Origin: Lachnospiraceae bacterium
GTDB lineage: Bacteria; Bacillota; Clostridia; Lachnospirales; Lachnospiraceae
Direction: 5' to 3'
NCBI GenBank assembly: GCA_015057455.1
Contig: SVEH01000013.1
Location: 1 to 64,000 of the forward strand
DNA length: 64,000 nucleotides
Below, piece by piece: positions 34,874 to 43,746 of this stretch (positions within the stretch are counted from its first letter, which is position 1; each line of letters starts with the position of its first letter). The translations under genes and the position numbers were made by a program. Below the pieces are notes generated by a model that did not search any database, had not been told where the DNA came from, and was given only the letters and a program-made list of their open reading frames with translations.

Positions 34874-36748
34874 ATGTTAGTATATGATGGAACAAAGACT
34901 GACTTTTTAAGAAGTGTTGAATTAGATACAATTGCGTATGAAATAGAGACTAATATATATGAGAAAATGAATCGCAGGACAGCGGCTAGTGAATTTCGAG
35001 CATGGGAGAATTCATTAGAATATATGTATAAGGTGTTAAATGACCCTGAGATACCAACGGATGCGGGAATTGCCATAGAGTATAATATTCCCCAGACATC
35101 AAAAAGGGTTGATTTTTTAATATCTGGTTATGATATTGATGATAACGGAAATGTAGTGATTATAGAACTTAAGCAGTGGGACAAGATTAACGCAGTAGAT
35201 GGAAAAGATGGCTTAGTAGAAACATATACAGGCAATGCATTTAGACAAGTAGTACATCCATCATATCAAGCGTGGTCATATGCTACTCTTATTAGTGATT
35301 ACAATGAATCAGTTCATAATGGGCAAATAGATTTATTTCCATGTGCTTATTTACATAATTATAGAAGAAATAAAAATAATGATCCATTAGATAGCGAGCA
35401 ATATGAGGTGTATATAGAAGATGCACCTGCATTTACAAGAGGACAGGTAGATGATTTAAGAAAATTTATCAAAAAAAGTGTAGTTAAAGGTGATAATAAA
35501 GAAATACTATATAGAATAGAACATGGAAGAATAAAGCCTTCTAAGAGTTTGCAAGATGCAATTGCTAAGATGCTTAAGGGAAATAAAGAATTTATTATGC
35601 TAGATGAGCAAAAAGTAGTATATGAAGAAATACTTGATGCTTCTCGTAAATCAATAAAGGATAATAAAAAAAGAGTTGTTATTGTACAAGGTGGGCCAGG
35701 AACGGGTAAAACAGTAGTTGCAATAAATTTACTAGCACAGTTGACTAACGAAGAACAATTTGTTCAATATGTATCTAAAAATAGTGCACCTCGTAATGTA
35801 TATTCAAAGAAACTTAGAGGAGATATGCGTAAAAGTAGCATAGACAATATGTTTAAAGGTTCAGGAATATATACAGAGACTGCTGTGGGTGTAGTAGATA
35901 CTATACTTGTAGATGAGGCTCATAGATTAAATGAAAAATCTGGTATGTTTCAAAATCTAGGTGAGAACCAGATAAAAGAGATAATTCATGCTGGTAAATG
36001 CAGCGTATTTTTCATAGATGAAAGCCAAAGAGTTACATTAAAGGATATTGGAAGCGTTAAAGAAATAGAAAAATGGGCATATTTAGAGGATGCAGAAGTG
36101 ATTCATATGGAACTAGTATCTCAGTTTAGATGTAATGGTTCTGACGGATATCTTGCATGGCTAGATAATGTATTAGATATAAGAGAAACAGCCAACTACA
36201 ATATGGAAGGCATAGATTATGACATACAAATATTAGATTCACCACAAGAGGTTCGCAATGTAGTAATTGAGAAAAATACAGTAGCCAACCGAGCTAGAAT
36301 ATTGGCAGGTTATTGTTGGGAATGGATAAAAGAAGGCAAAAATGACACCAATATTCACGACATTAAAATAGGTGATTTTGAGATTAGTTGGAATCTTAGT
36401 GGAAGTGAAACATTTGCCATAGATGAAACCTCTGTAAATGAAGCAGGTTGTATACATACATCTCAAGGACTTGAATTTGATTATGTAGGCGTAATAATAG
36501 GAGAAGATATGCGTTATGAAGATGGTCGTATAGTAACTGATTTTACTAAAAGGGCCAAAACAGATAAATCATTAAATGGAATAAAACGTTTATATAAGGA
36601 AGATTCTCAAAAAGCAAAAGAGGCAGCAGATGAAATAATAAAAAATACATACAGAACACTTATGACACGAGGAATGAAAGGGTGTTATGTGTATTGTGTA
36701 GATAAGAATTTGGCAGAGTATTTGAAGAAATGCTTGGGTAAAGATTAG
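34874..36748 (+). CDS. PD-(D/E)XK-like nuclease fused to a DUF2075/SF1-type helicase
   Basis: This 624-residue protein has two parts. The N-terminal domain (about 1-150) has the spacing of a PD-(D/E)XK nuclease: RVDFLISGYD near 78-88 and VVIIELKQW near 93-101. From about 260 it is a DUF2075-type P-loop ATPase: GGPGTGKT (Walker A, about 273-280), LVDEAHRL (Walker B, about 345), VSQFRCNGSD, and HTSQGLEFDYVGVIIGED as motif V/VI-like segments. It probably acts on DNA or RNA as a defence or repair enzyme. It is translationally close to the repeat protein upstream (11-nt gap). Confidence 0.82.
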   Translation: MLVYDGTKTDFLRSVELDTIAYEIETNIYEKMNRRTAASEFRAWENSLEYMYKVLNDPEIPTDAGIAIEYNIPQTSKRVDFLISGYDIDDNGNVVIIELKQWDKINAVDGKDGLVETYTGNAFRQVVHPSYQAWSYATLISDYNESVHNGQIDLFPCAYLHNYRRNKNNDPLDSEQYEVYIEDAPAFTRGQVDDLRKFIKKSVVKGDNKEILYRIEHGRIKPSKSLQDAIAKMLKGNKEFIMLDEQKVVYEEILDASRKSIKDNKKRVVIVQGGPGTGKTVVAINLLAQLTNEEQFVQYVSKNSAPRNVYSKKLRGDMRKSSIDNMFKGSGIYTETAVGVVDTILVDEAHRLNEKSGMFQNLGENQIKEIIHAGKCSVFFIDESQRVTLKDIGSVKEIEKWAYLEDAEVIHMELVSQFRCNGSDGYLAWLDNVLDIRETANYNMEGIDYDIQILDSPQEVRNVVIEKNTVANRARILAGYCWEWIKEGKNDTNIHDIKIGDFEISWNLSGSETFAIDETSVNEAGCIHTSQGLEFDYVGVIIGEDMRYEDGRIVTDFTKRAKTDKSLNGIKRLYKEDSQKAKEAADEIIKNTYRTLMTRGMKGCYVYCVDKNLAEYLKKCLGKD

Positions 36749-36927
36749 ATTAATGGAAATATTAAATTAATATACATATTAAAAATAATATATATTAAAA
36801 ATATAGGTGATGAATAAGTAGAAAAATTTTGATATTACCATAAATTATAGTAGTAAATTTCGTATATAAGACATATAACAATAAACAACGATAAATATTG
36901 AGAAATCAAGAAAACGGAGGAATTGGA

Positions 36928-37536
36928 ATGAAATTTATGAAATGTACAACAATTATACTAGTATTATTAATGGTAATTTGCTTTGGAGGGTGCAGCAATA
37001 AAGAAGTAGTAAATAATAATGTTGAAAATCAAGAAGATGGAAACGTTCGAGAAACAGATAATAAAAAATCAGAAAAGGATACAGACAGTGAAAGTTTTAA
37101 AGATAACGATGGCGATAAAGAATCAGAAAGAGACATGGATATAGATAAAGAAGAGAAAGCAAATCTTTCTGATAAAGGTACAATTAGTGGAATTGATTAT
37201 GCTATTTCAGATATAAATGTAACAGATTCTAAATCAGCAAAAAAATATTCCCAAAGAGGATATTTAATGGACACAGAAAATCGCCCAGATGCACCGTATT
37301 ATTTCTATATTTGTTCAGGAGTTAAAAGCTCTGCAGGGAATAAAATAGAAGTAGTAGATATTAAAATAGATAAAAGTAAAAATGTAAAGATTACAGTAAA
37401 AGAAACAAAACCAGCGGTGGGAGAAGTATCAGCAATGGTAATGACATATCCATGCGTATTAGTTACATTACAGACATATCCAAATGATATAGTAATAAGG
37501 AATACAGAAGGGGAAGAGTTTAAAAGGCTTAATTAG
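36928..37536 (+). CDS. Putative lipoprotein with acidic stalk
   Basis: This 202-residue protein has a lipoprotein signal peptide with lipobox CFGGC. An 80-residue Asp/Glu/Lys/Asn-rich stalk follows, then a ~110-residue C-terminal beta-type domain (GTISGIDYAISDINVTDS through the end). The family is not recognised. A GGAGG site precedes the ATG at 36928; a TTG 30 nt upstream is not supported. It is about 180 bp after the nuclease-helicase gene. Confidence 0.75.
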   Translation: MKFMKCTTIILVLLMVICFGGCSNKEVVNNNVENQEDGNVRETDNKKSEKDTDSESFKDNDGDKESERDMDIDKEEKANLSDKGTISGIDYAISDINVTDSKSAKKYSQRGYLMDTENRPDAPYYFYICSGVKSSAGNKIEVVDIKIDKSKNVKITVKETKPAVGEVSAMVMTYPCVLVTLQTYPNDIVIRNTEGEEFKRLN

Positions 37537-37547
37537 GAGGTATCTAA

Positions 37548-37772
37548 GATAATTATAATCTTGCATATAAGGAATATGATATCATTATTGGAAATGTAGC
37601 AGATGATGATGTTTTTAAAACAGTAGATATGTATTTTAAGGGTATATGGGAAGAAGATAGAGCGATGCAAGAACTTAAGTATTATAAGAAAAATGATCAA
37701 ATATGTGTAGTCAACCAAGATGTGATAAATACATATTTAAAATTTGTAAAATCGTATGAAGTGAGGAATTAA
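37548..37772 (+). pseudogene. 3' remnant of a DUF3990-type gene
   Basis: An open frame without a start codon reads YKEYDIIIGNVADDDVFK then WEEDRAMQELKYYKKNDQI and ends at the TAA at 37770. The pattern DIxxGxVADDxxF, followed later by a Tyr/Lys block and QI, is that of the C-terminal half of DUF3990 proteins, an ADP-ribosyltransferase-like family. The 5' half is missing. A GGAGG at 37537-37541 stands just before the remnant, with no usable start, as if a deletion joined a ribosome site to the gene's middle. Confidence 0.65.
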
Positions 37773-37773
37773 T

Positions 37774-38019
37774 ATGCTAGATCATAATGTATTAACAGGA
37801 ATATATAGACAAAACTTAGAGAATGATATTATTAAGGAATTAGCAAGGCAAAAGAATCTTGATATGATACAAGCAATGAATATATATTATAAAAGTGAAC
37901 TTGCAGAACATGTTGAAACTGGGTTGTATGGTATTGATAATATGGATTATAGATACCTTGTAAATGATTTAATAGAAAATGAAAGTAATTTGTTTGAAGA
38001 ATATAGAGATACGAAATAA
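37774..38019 (+). CDS. Small protein linked to DUF3990/DUF3791-type loci
   Basis: This 81-residue acidic protein has the core IYYKSELAEHVETGLYGIDNMDYRYLVNDLIENE. I recall similar small proteins beside DUF3990 genes in Clostridia, where they may be partners or antitoxins; this is from memory and not verified. It has a GTGAGG site, directly follows the decayed DUF3990 frame, and is followed by a strong terminator. Confidence 0.65.
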   Translation: MLDHNVLTGIYRQNLENDIIKELARQKNLDMIQAMNIYYKSELAEHVETGLYGIDNMDYRYLVNDLIENESNLFEEYRDTK

Positions 38020-38063
38020 AAGAAAAGCAATAATAAAAGTGAAGAAAGCATAAAAATAAACCT

Positions 38064-38109
38064 ACCTCCCAAAGTTAGAACTAAAAATCTAACTTTTGGG
38101 AGGTTTTTT
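38064..38109 (+). terminator. Strong intrinsic terminator upstream of the Wadjet operon
   Basis: A 16-bp stem (38064-38079 with 38088-38104, one bulged T) has an 8-nt loop, followed by a run of six T. The descending arm contains GGGAGG. Confidence 0.9.
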
Positions 38110-38111
38110 AT

Positions 38112-38195
38112 ATGGATAAATTAGTGTTTGATTTAAGAAAAACTATGTTTAAACATGATGTAATACTTGGAAATGATGACATGGATAAAATCTAA
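38112..38195 (+). CDS. Possible 27-residue ORF using the terminator arm as ribosome site
   Basis: ATG at 38112 opens a 27-codon frame (MDKLVFDLRKTMFKHDVILG then NDDMDKI). GGGAGG in the terminator's descending arm lies 8 nt upstream, ideal spacing. The peptide has DUF3990-like flavour (HDVILGNDDMDK) and may be a second relic of such a gene. Translation needs readthrough or a promoter inside the terminator, so this may be only a fossil. Confidence 0.3.
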   Translation: MDKLVFDLRKTMFKHDVILGNDDMDKI

Positions 38196-38309
38196 ACTTA
38201 ACTTTAGAAAAAATTTATATCTAAATAATTGAATATTAAAAAGATACAAAGTATACTAGTAGATGTCGGAATATATGTTCGTGAGATTGATAATGTAAAG
38301 GATGTACTT

Positions 38310-39704
38310 ATGAAAAGTTTATTTGAAGTTTTACCAGAGGATTTTTTTAAACCTTTTACAAGTAAATATAAAAAAGAATATGCAGATTGTATAATGTTAT
38401 TGTTTAATTCTTTTAAATCTGAGATTTCGTATGGTGTTAATAGAGATATTGTTGTAAAGGAGTTAGAGAATTATTTTGAAATAGATGATATTGAGATGTC
38501 TTTTGATGATGAGAATTATATAAGTGATGCCCGTGAAAAGTCTAACGGAGTAATAGCATATTTGAAGAATTGTGGTTGGATAGAGTATGAGGAGGAAAAG
38601 AATCATCAGTTAAATGTTGTATTACAAGAGTATACAATTCCTATAATTGAAAGTATGAATAAAGTAATTAGTCAAGAAGAAACAGAGTATCAAGGTATTA
38701 TTTCCCAGATTCACTCAAGTTTGCAGAATAAGGAGTTATATGTTAAACCTTATGAGTTGATTATAAAAGGTGTTAAAGAGAATACGGAGAGACTAATTTC
38801 AGAATTAAAGAGATTGAATGCAAGTATAAAAAGACATATGGATAAGCAGACAAGTGAAATGGATGCAGCTGAGATACTAGATCATTTCTTTGTTTATCAT
38901 ACTAATATAGGGTCTAAAGCATATCTTAGAATGAAAACTAGCGAGAATGTGTCTTATTTTAGAAGTGCAATTATTGCTAAAATAGAAGAATTAATGGAAA
39001 GTTCCAATATAATGGATAGGGCTGTAGCTGGTTATATGGATGTAGAGCAAGAGGAAGACAAAGATATTGCTTATGACCGTATTGTGTCTGATTTACTTGA
39101 TGTTAAATCTATGTTTTACAGGCTTGATGAAATAATTGAAGAGATAGATAGAAAACATACGCGTTACATGAAAAATGCTGTTATGAGAGCTCGTTTTAAA
39201 TTGTCTACAGGTAATAATATGGAAGGTAAAATATCAAGAATACTAGATTATATAGCTGAAGATATTAATAACGAGAATTCAAGTATATATGATATAAATG
39301 AAGAGTTAAATAGTATATTTAATGTATATCAACAAGGGTTTGTTTCAACAGAATCATTAAAAACTATCCCCGTTAGTAAAAAGCATAGTAAGGTTGATTG
39401 CATATCAGATAATGTAATTATGACTGAAGAGGAAAGAGCTTTATATAAAGAAGCTTTACGAATGAAAAATAGAAAAAGATTTTCAAGAAAGAATATTGAT
39501 GAATATGTTAATATGTTGCTAAAGGATAGGGAAAAAATATCAGTTGACGAAATCCCAATTGAATCAAAAAGAGACCTTATAAGAATTATATACATAAGGA
39601 TATATGGAGGCAACAAAGCTAATAAGTATAAAATAAATAGGACAGATAAAAAAGTAAATAAGATGGGATATACATTTCCACTGTTTGAGATTATAAAACA
39701 GTAA
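38310..39704 (+). CDS. jetA: Wadjet protein JetA (DUF5716)
   Basis: This 464-residue protein starts MKSLFEVLPEDFFKPFTSKYKKEYADCIMLL in the manner of JetA. It continues with a winged-helix region and a long helical middle, as in MukF-like kleisin subunits. In Wadjet, JetA links the JetB and JetC subunits into an SMC-like complex that extrudes and senses circular DNA. The ATG at 38310 is chosen because the family homology begins there and AAAGGA lies 7 nt upstream. The frame is open a further 27 codons to a TTG at 38229, and that extension also looks coding. Confidence 0.85.
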   Translation: MKSLFEVLPEDFFKPFTSKYKKEYADCIMLLFNSFKSEISYGVNRDIVVKELENYFEIDDIEMSFDDENYISDAREKSNGVIAYLKNCGWIEYEEEKNHQLNVVLQEYTIPIIESMNKVISQEETEYQGIISQIHSSLQNKELYVKPYELIIKGVKENTERLISELKRLNASIKRHMDKQTSEMDAAEILDHFFVYHTNIGSKAYLRMKTSENVSYFRSAIIAKIEELMESSNIMDRAVAGYMDVEQEEDKDIAYDRIVSDLLDVKSMFYRLDEIIEEIDRKHTRYMKNAVMRARFKLSTGNNMEGKISRILDYIAEDINNENSSIYDINEELNSIFNVYQQGFVSTESLKTIPVSKKHSKVDCISDNVIMTEEERALYKEALRMKNRKRFSRKNIDEYVNMLLKDREKISVDEIPIESKRDLIRIIYIRIYGGNKANKYKINRTDKKVNKMGYTFPLFEIIKQ

Positions 39705-39732
39705 TTAGGAGTGAAAAAAAGAGGAGAATATT

Positions 39733-40371
39733 ATGTTTGAAATATTAAATGAATCGGTAACGCAAAAAGATAAGTTTCGTATAGCAGCTAATAAACTTTT
39801 AAATAATTGCTTTATATTAAAAAAGCGTGATGATACAAGAAAAGATTATATATTTATTAAGCAAAATTATGAAATGTTTGCCACATATTTTGAATTGCTT
39901 GGATATGAAATAAAGATAAATGAAGATCAAGGTGTAATTGGTTTAGTTAATCAATTTGGTACTGGGAGAGTAGAGCTTAGTAAGTATGAAAGTATAATTC
40001 TACTTATATTAAGATTATTATATATAGAAAAAAGAAAGCAGATATCTACATATTCCGAAGAAGTAATGGTCATAATGGAAGAAATACGTGAAAAGTATGC
40101 AATGCTAAAGATAAAGACAAAACCTGTTATGGACAAGGGAATGGAGAAGAATTTCATTAAGGTATTTAGAAAGTATAATATCATTCAGAATTTAGATACT
40201 GATGTGAATAATGCAGAAGCTAGAATTATAATATATCCATCTGTTATTATGGCTGTGACAGTAGAAGATGTGACTAATTTTTATGAGATGACAGAGAAGA
40301 AATTACAAGAATATGCTAATAACAAGGAAGATTTAGCTGAAATAGATAGTATAATAGATGAAAGTGAGTAG
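39733..40371 (+). CDS. jetB: Wadjet protein JetB (DUF4194)
   Basis: This 212-residue protein is the MukE-like DUF4194 subunit. It is a tandem winged-helix protein containing FRIAANKLLNNCFILKK near the N-terminus and LSKYESIILLILRLLYIEKRK. It lies 28 nt after jetA with a GAGGAG site. Its stop is 4 nt before the jetC start, so JetB and JetC are translationally coupled. Confidence 0.88.
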   Translation: MFEILNESVTQKDKFRIAANKLLNNCFILKKRDDTRKDYIFIKQNYEMFATYFELLGYEIKINEDQGVIGLVNQFGTGRVELSKYESIILLILRLLYIEKRKQISTYSEEVMVIMEEIREKYAMLKIKTKPVMDKGMEKNFIKVFRKYNIIQNLDTDVNNAEARIIIYPSVIMAVTVEDVTNFYEMTEKKLQEYANNKEDLAEIDSIIDESE

Positions 40372-40375
40372 TGTA

Positions 40376-43300
40376 ATGGATAATCAGAATAAGATTTTAA
40401 CAAGGGTACAATTAGTAAATTGGCATTTTTTTGAAGATGAACGAATGTCTATACATGGTTCTACTTTAATAAGTGGAGAAAATACAGCAGGAAAATCTAC
40501 TATATTAGATGCTATACAACTAGTGTTAACTACCAATACTAGAAGATTTAATATGGCTGCTAATGATAAAGGAAAGCGTAATTTAAAAGGATATGTAAGA
40601 TGTAAAATAGGTAATGTGGGAGAGACATATTTACGAAAAAATACAGTTCCTGCCAATGTTGCATTGGAATTTTATGAAGAAAAAGGCGATAGGTATTTTG
40701 TTATAGGTGTTCATATGACATCACCAGATGAGGAAAGTGCCGTTAAAACAAAATGGTATGTAGAAGAATGTAGATTAGAAGATATGTCTTTTATTGTAAA
40801 CAACAGAGCTGCCCTAGACTCTGAATTTAGAGTTAAAGGAAAGCGTATACATTACATTGAACAGAAAAATGTAGCACGAGATAGGTTTAAAAGAAGACTT
40901 GGTAATCTAGATGATAAATTTTTTGATATAATACCTAAGTCATTGGCATTTAAACCTATGGATAATGTAAAAGATTTTATAAATAAATTTGTACTATCTG
41001 AGAATAAAATAGATGTTGATTTATTAAGAGAGAATATAGAAACATTGAAAGAATTAGAGGATTTATTAGAAAGATCTAATAAGCAATATATAGCATTAAA
41101 TAAAATACTAGATGTATATAATAATATAGAAAAGAACGATTATGATATTTTAATTAATGATATGCTTATATCTATAGCAGATAAAGAAGCATTAATATAC
41201 GAAATAGAGGAATGTGAAAAAGAAATACGTCAAAAGTTACAATATGCTGAGACAACAAAAGATAATATACATAATTTAAATAAAAGTATTAAAGTAGTAG
41301 ATGACCAAATAATTGATATTAATGTAGCTATTCAGTCTAATTCTTGTCACGAAAGAAAGAAGAATATACAAGATAGAATAGAAAAACTTGAAGAACAAAA
41401 AAGTGTGGAGACACACAATATCTCTAAATTAAAAGAACAAGTAAGAGCATTAAAATTATATATAAGGGAATTGCAGAAAATAGATTATACCTTGTTGATA
41501 AACAAAGATATAGATGTAATTGAGAATAAGTGTGATATATCTGAAAAAAATGAGGTATTAGAAAAGTTAGTCAATTTTAAGGAAAAAGAGTATGTTGAGA
41601 TAAGAAGAAAAGAAGCACGATTAGATAATGAATTAGATGAATTAACTGAAGCTATAAAAGAAAATCAAATGCTTCTAAGACAATTAGAAAAAAACAAATT
41701 AGAGTATCCTAGTTCAACAGTAGCCTTGAAGAAAGCTATAGAAGATGAATTTGAAAAGCGTGGTATCAAATCGAAGGCTTATATTTTAGCGCAGTTATTA
41801 GAAATAACAGATAAACGTTGGACTAACGCAGTTGAAGGTTACTTAAATACTCAAAAGTTTAATATTATAGTAGAACCACAATACTATGATATTGCATTAG
41901 AAGTATACCATAGAAAAATAAAAGAAATACATTCTGCAGGACTAATTAATACCAAAAAACTTGTATTAGATATAGATATTAATAATAAGACATTGGCATA
42001 TGTAGTAAAAAGTGAGAATAGATATGCTAAGGCATACGCTAATTATATACTTGGAAGAGTTTATCGATGCGATACGGTACAAGAATTAGAAAACTATGAT
42101 ATTGCTATAACAGATGACTGTATGTTGTATCAAGGATATGTTGTAAAGCATTTAAATCCAAAAGTTTATAAAAATCCGTATATAGGCCAAGAAGCATATA
42201 GGACACAAATAATAAATACAAGAAAAGAACTAGAAAACTTAAGTCAGAAAAGAAGCCAATTAAGGGGAATTAGAAAGATATATTCTGATATATCAGAGTC
42301 AGAAAGAAAGGTAAATATTGGTCTTATTGAAATATATATAAAATCTCCAAATAAATTAGAAGATATTCAACAAGAAATTGCTAAAGAAAAAACGGAATTA
42401 GCCCAAATACAGGAGGACCCTAATTTTATACAACTTCAAATTGAATTAGAAGAGAAGAAAACTCAAAAAGTTGAACTAGAAAAGGAGAAAGAAGTTCAGA
42501 TAAAAGAAGAAGCACGCCTTAATAACCAACTTGAAGTGATAAAAGTTACTGCAAAGGAAAAGGAAGAACAGTTAGGCATACGAACATCTACATTAGATGA
42601 AAAAATGGATAATAATGTAGAGGCTTATGAAGAGGCGCTAAATAAATATAATAATAATCGTAAAACTAAATCAGCTAGAAAAATAGTAGAGAACTATAAG
42701 CCACAAAGAGTACATTTTGAAAACATTAAAGCCGATTCAATCGCTAATTTAAAGATACTTCAAGGTGATTATAATAGAGATTTTACAGAAGATTTTACAA
42801 TTGGTGTTGCAGCTATATCTGAATATAGAGAAGCAGCATTTAGATTACATTCAGTTGATATAATAAAATATGATGAGAAATTAAGACAAGCCAAAGATGA
42901 TTGTGAGCAAATCTTTAAAAGTGATTTTCTATCAAAGATGAAGGAACTTATAGAAAGTGCAAAGAATGAGTTTAGAAATCTAAATAAGGCTTTAAATAAT
43001 ATCTATTATGGTGAAGATAGTTATCATTTTACAATTAGTTTTGATAAGAAAAAAGAAGGCTTATATAGAATGATTACCTCTGAGAATAACCAAGAAGGCT
43101 TTAATTTATGGACAGAACAGTTTGAAAATGAATATAAAGAAGAGATGGAAGAACTATTTGATAAGTTAATGACGAAAGATGACAACGGAGAAAAAATAGT
43201 AGAAGAATATACTGATTATCGTTCCTACTTAGATTATGATATTGAGATAAGAAAAAGGAATGGAAGTGTACAGAAATTCTCTAATATATATGGAGAAAAA

Positions 43301-43585
43301 AGTGGAAGTGAAACACAAGTACCATACTATGTTGCTATAGCTGCGTCATTTTATCAATTATATAGGTTTGGCAATAGTATAAAAATAATGCTTCTAGATG
43401 AAGCATTTGACAAAATGGATGATGAAAGAATAGCTTCTATGCTTGAATTTTACAGAAGCTTAGGTCTGCAAGTAATTATGGCAACTCCACCAGCAAAAAT
43501 AGAGACAATAGGTGAGAATGTTGATACAATTTTAACGGCTATAAGAGTTGGACAGGCAAGTATAGTAGAGGAATATAATTTTTAG
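40376..43585 (+). CDS. jetC: Wadjet SMC-like ATPase JetC
   Basis: This 1069-residue MukB/SbcC-like ATPase has Walker A GENTAGKST (about 34-42), long coiled-coil arms (about 250-480 and 650-830) around a hinge-like middle (about 460-600), and the C-terminal Walker B MLLDEAFDKMDDERI (about 1005-1020). The C-terminal signature region is GEKSGSETQVP. It is the motor of the Wadjet anti-plasmid complex. The ATG at 40376 lies 4 nt after the jetB stop. Confidence 0.92.
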   Translation: MDNQNKILTRVQLVNWHFFEDERMSIHGSTLISGENTAGKSTILDAIQLVLTTNTRRFNMAANDKGKRNLKGYVRCKIGNVGETYLRKNTVPANVALEFYEEKGDRYFVIGVHMTSPDEESAVKTKWYVEECRLEDMSFIVNNRAALDSEFRVKGKRIHYIEQKNVARDRFKRRLGNLDDKFFDIIPKSLAFKPMDNVKDFINKFVLSENKIDVDLLRENIETLKELEDLLERSNKQYIALNKILDVYNNIEKNDYDILINDMLISIADKEALIYEIEECEKEIRQKLQYAETTKDNIHNLNKSIKVVDDQIIDINVAIQSNSCHERKKNIQDRIEKLEEQKSVETHNISKLKEQVRALKLYIRELQKIDYTLLINKDIDVIENKCDISEKNEVLEKLVNFKEKEYVEIRRKEARLDNELDELTEAIKENQMLLRQLEKNKLEYPSSTVALKKAIEDEFEKRGIKSKAYILAQLLEITDKRWTNAVEGYLNTQKFNIIVEPQYYDIALEVYHRKIKEIHSAGLINTKKLVLDIDINNKTLAYVVKSENRYAKAYANYILGRVYRCDTVQELENYDIAITDDCMLYQGYVVKHLNPKVYKNPYIGQEAYRTQIINTRKELENLSQKRSQLRGIRKIYSDISESERKVNIGLIEIYIKSPNKLEDIQQEIAKEKTELAQIQEDPNFIQLQIELEEKKTQKVELEKEKEVQIKEEARLNNQLEVIKVTAKEKEEQLGIRTSTLDEKMDNNVEAYEEALNKYNNNRKTKSARKIVENYKPQRVHFENIKADSIANLKILQGDYNRDFTEDFTIGVAAISEYREAAFRLHSVDIIKYDEKLRQAKDDCEQIFKSDFLSKMKELIESAKNEFRNLNKALNNIYYGEDSYHFTISFDKKKEGLYRMITSENNQEGFNLWTEQFENEYKEEMEELFDKLMTKDDNGEKIVEEYTDYRSYLDYDIEIRKRNGSVQKFSNIYGEKSGSETQVPYYVAIAASFYQLYRFGNSIKIMLLDEAFDKMDDERIASMLEFYRSLGLQVIMATPPAKIETIGENVDTILTAIRVGQASIVEEYNF

Positions 43586-43746
43586 ATAGTATATTAGATG
43601 GAATATAAAAAATAAGAATAAAGAATTATATTTTATGCAGAAATAGAATATTTTATATGTATATTTATATATGTTTCCACAGAAAGAGGCTGTCAGAGAA
43701 ACATAATTAACTGTAATAAATATGTGTGAAAAAAGGATGGAACATT

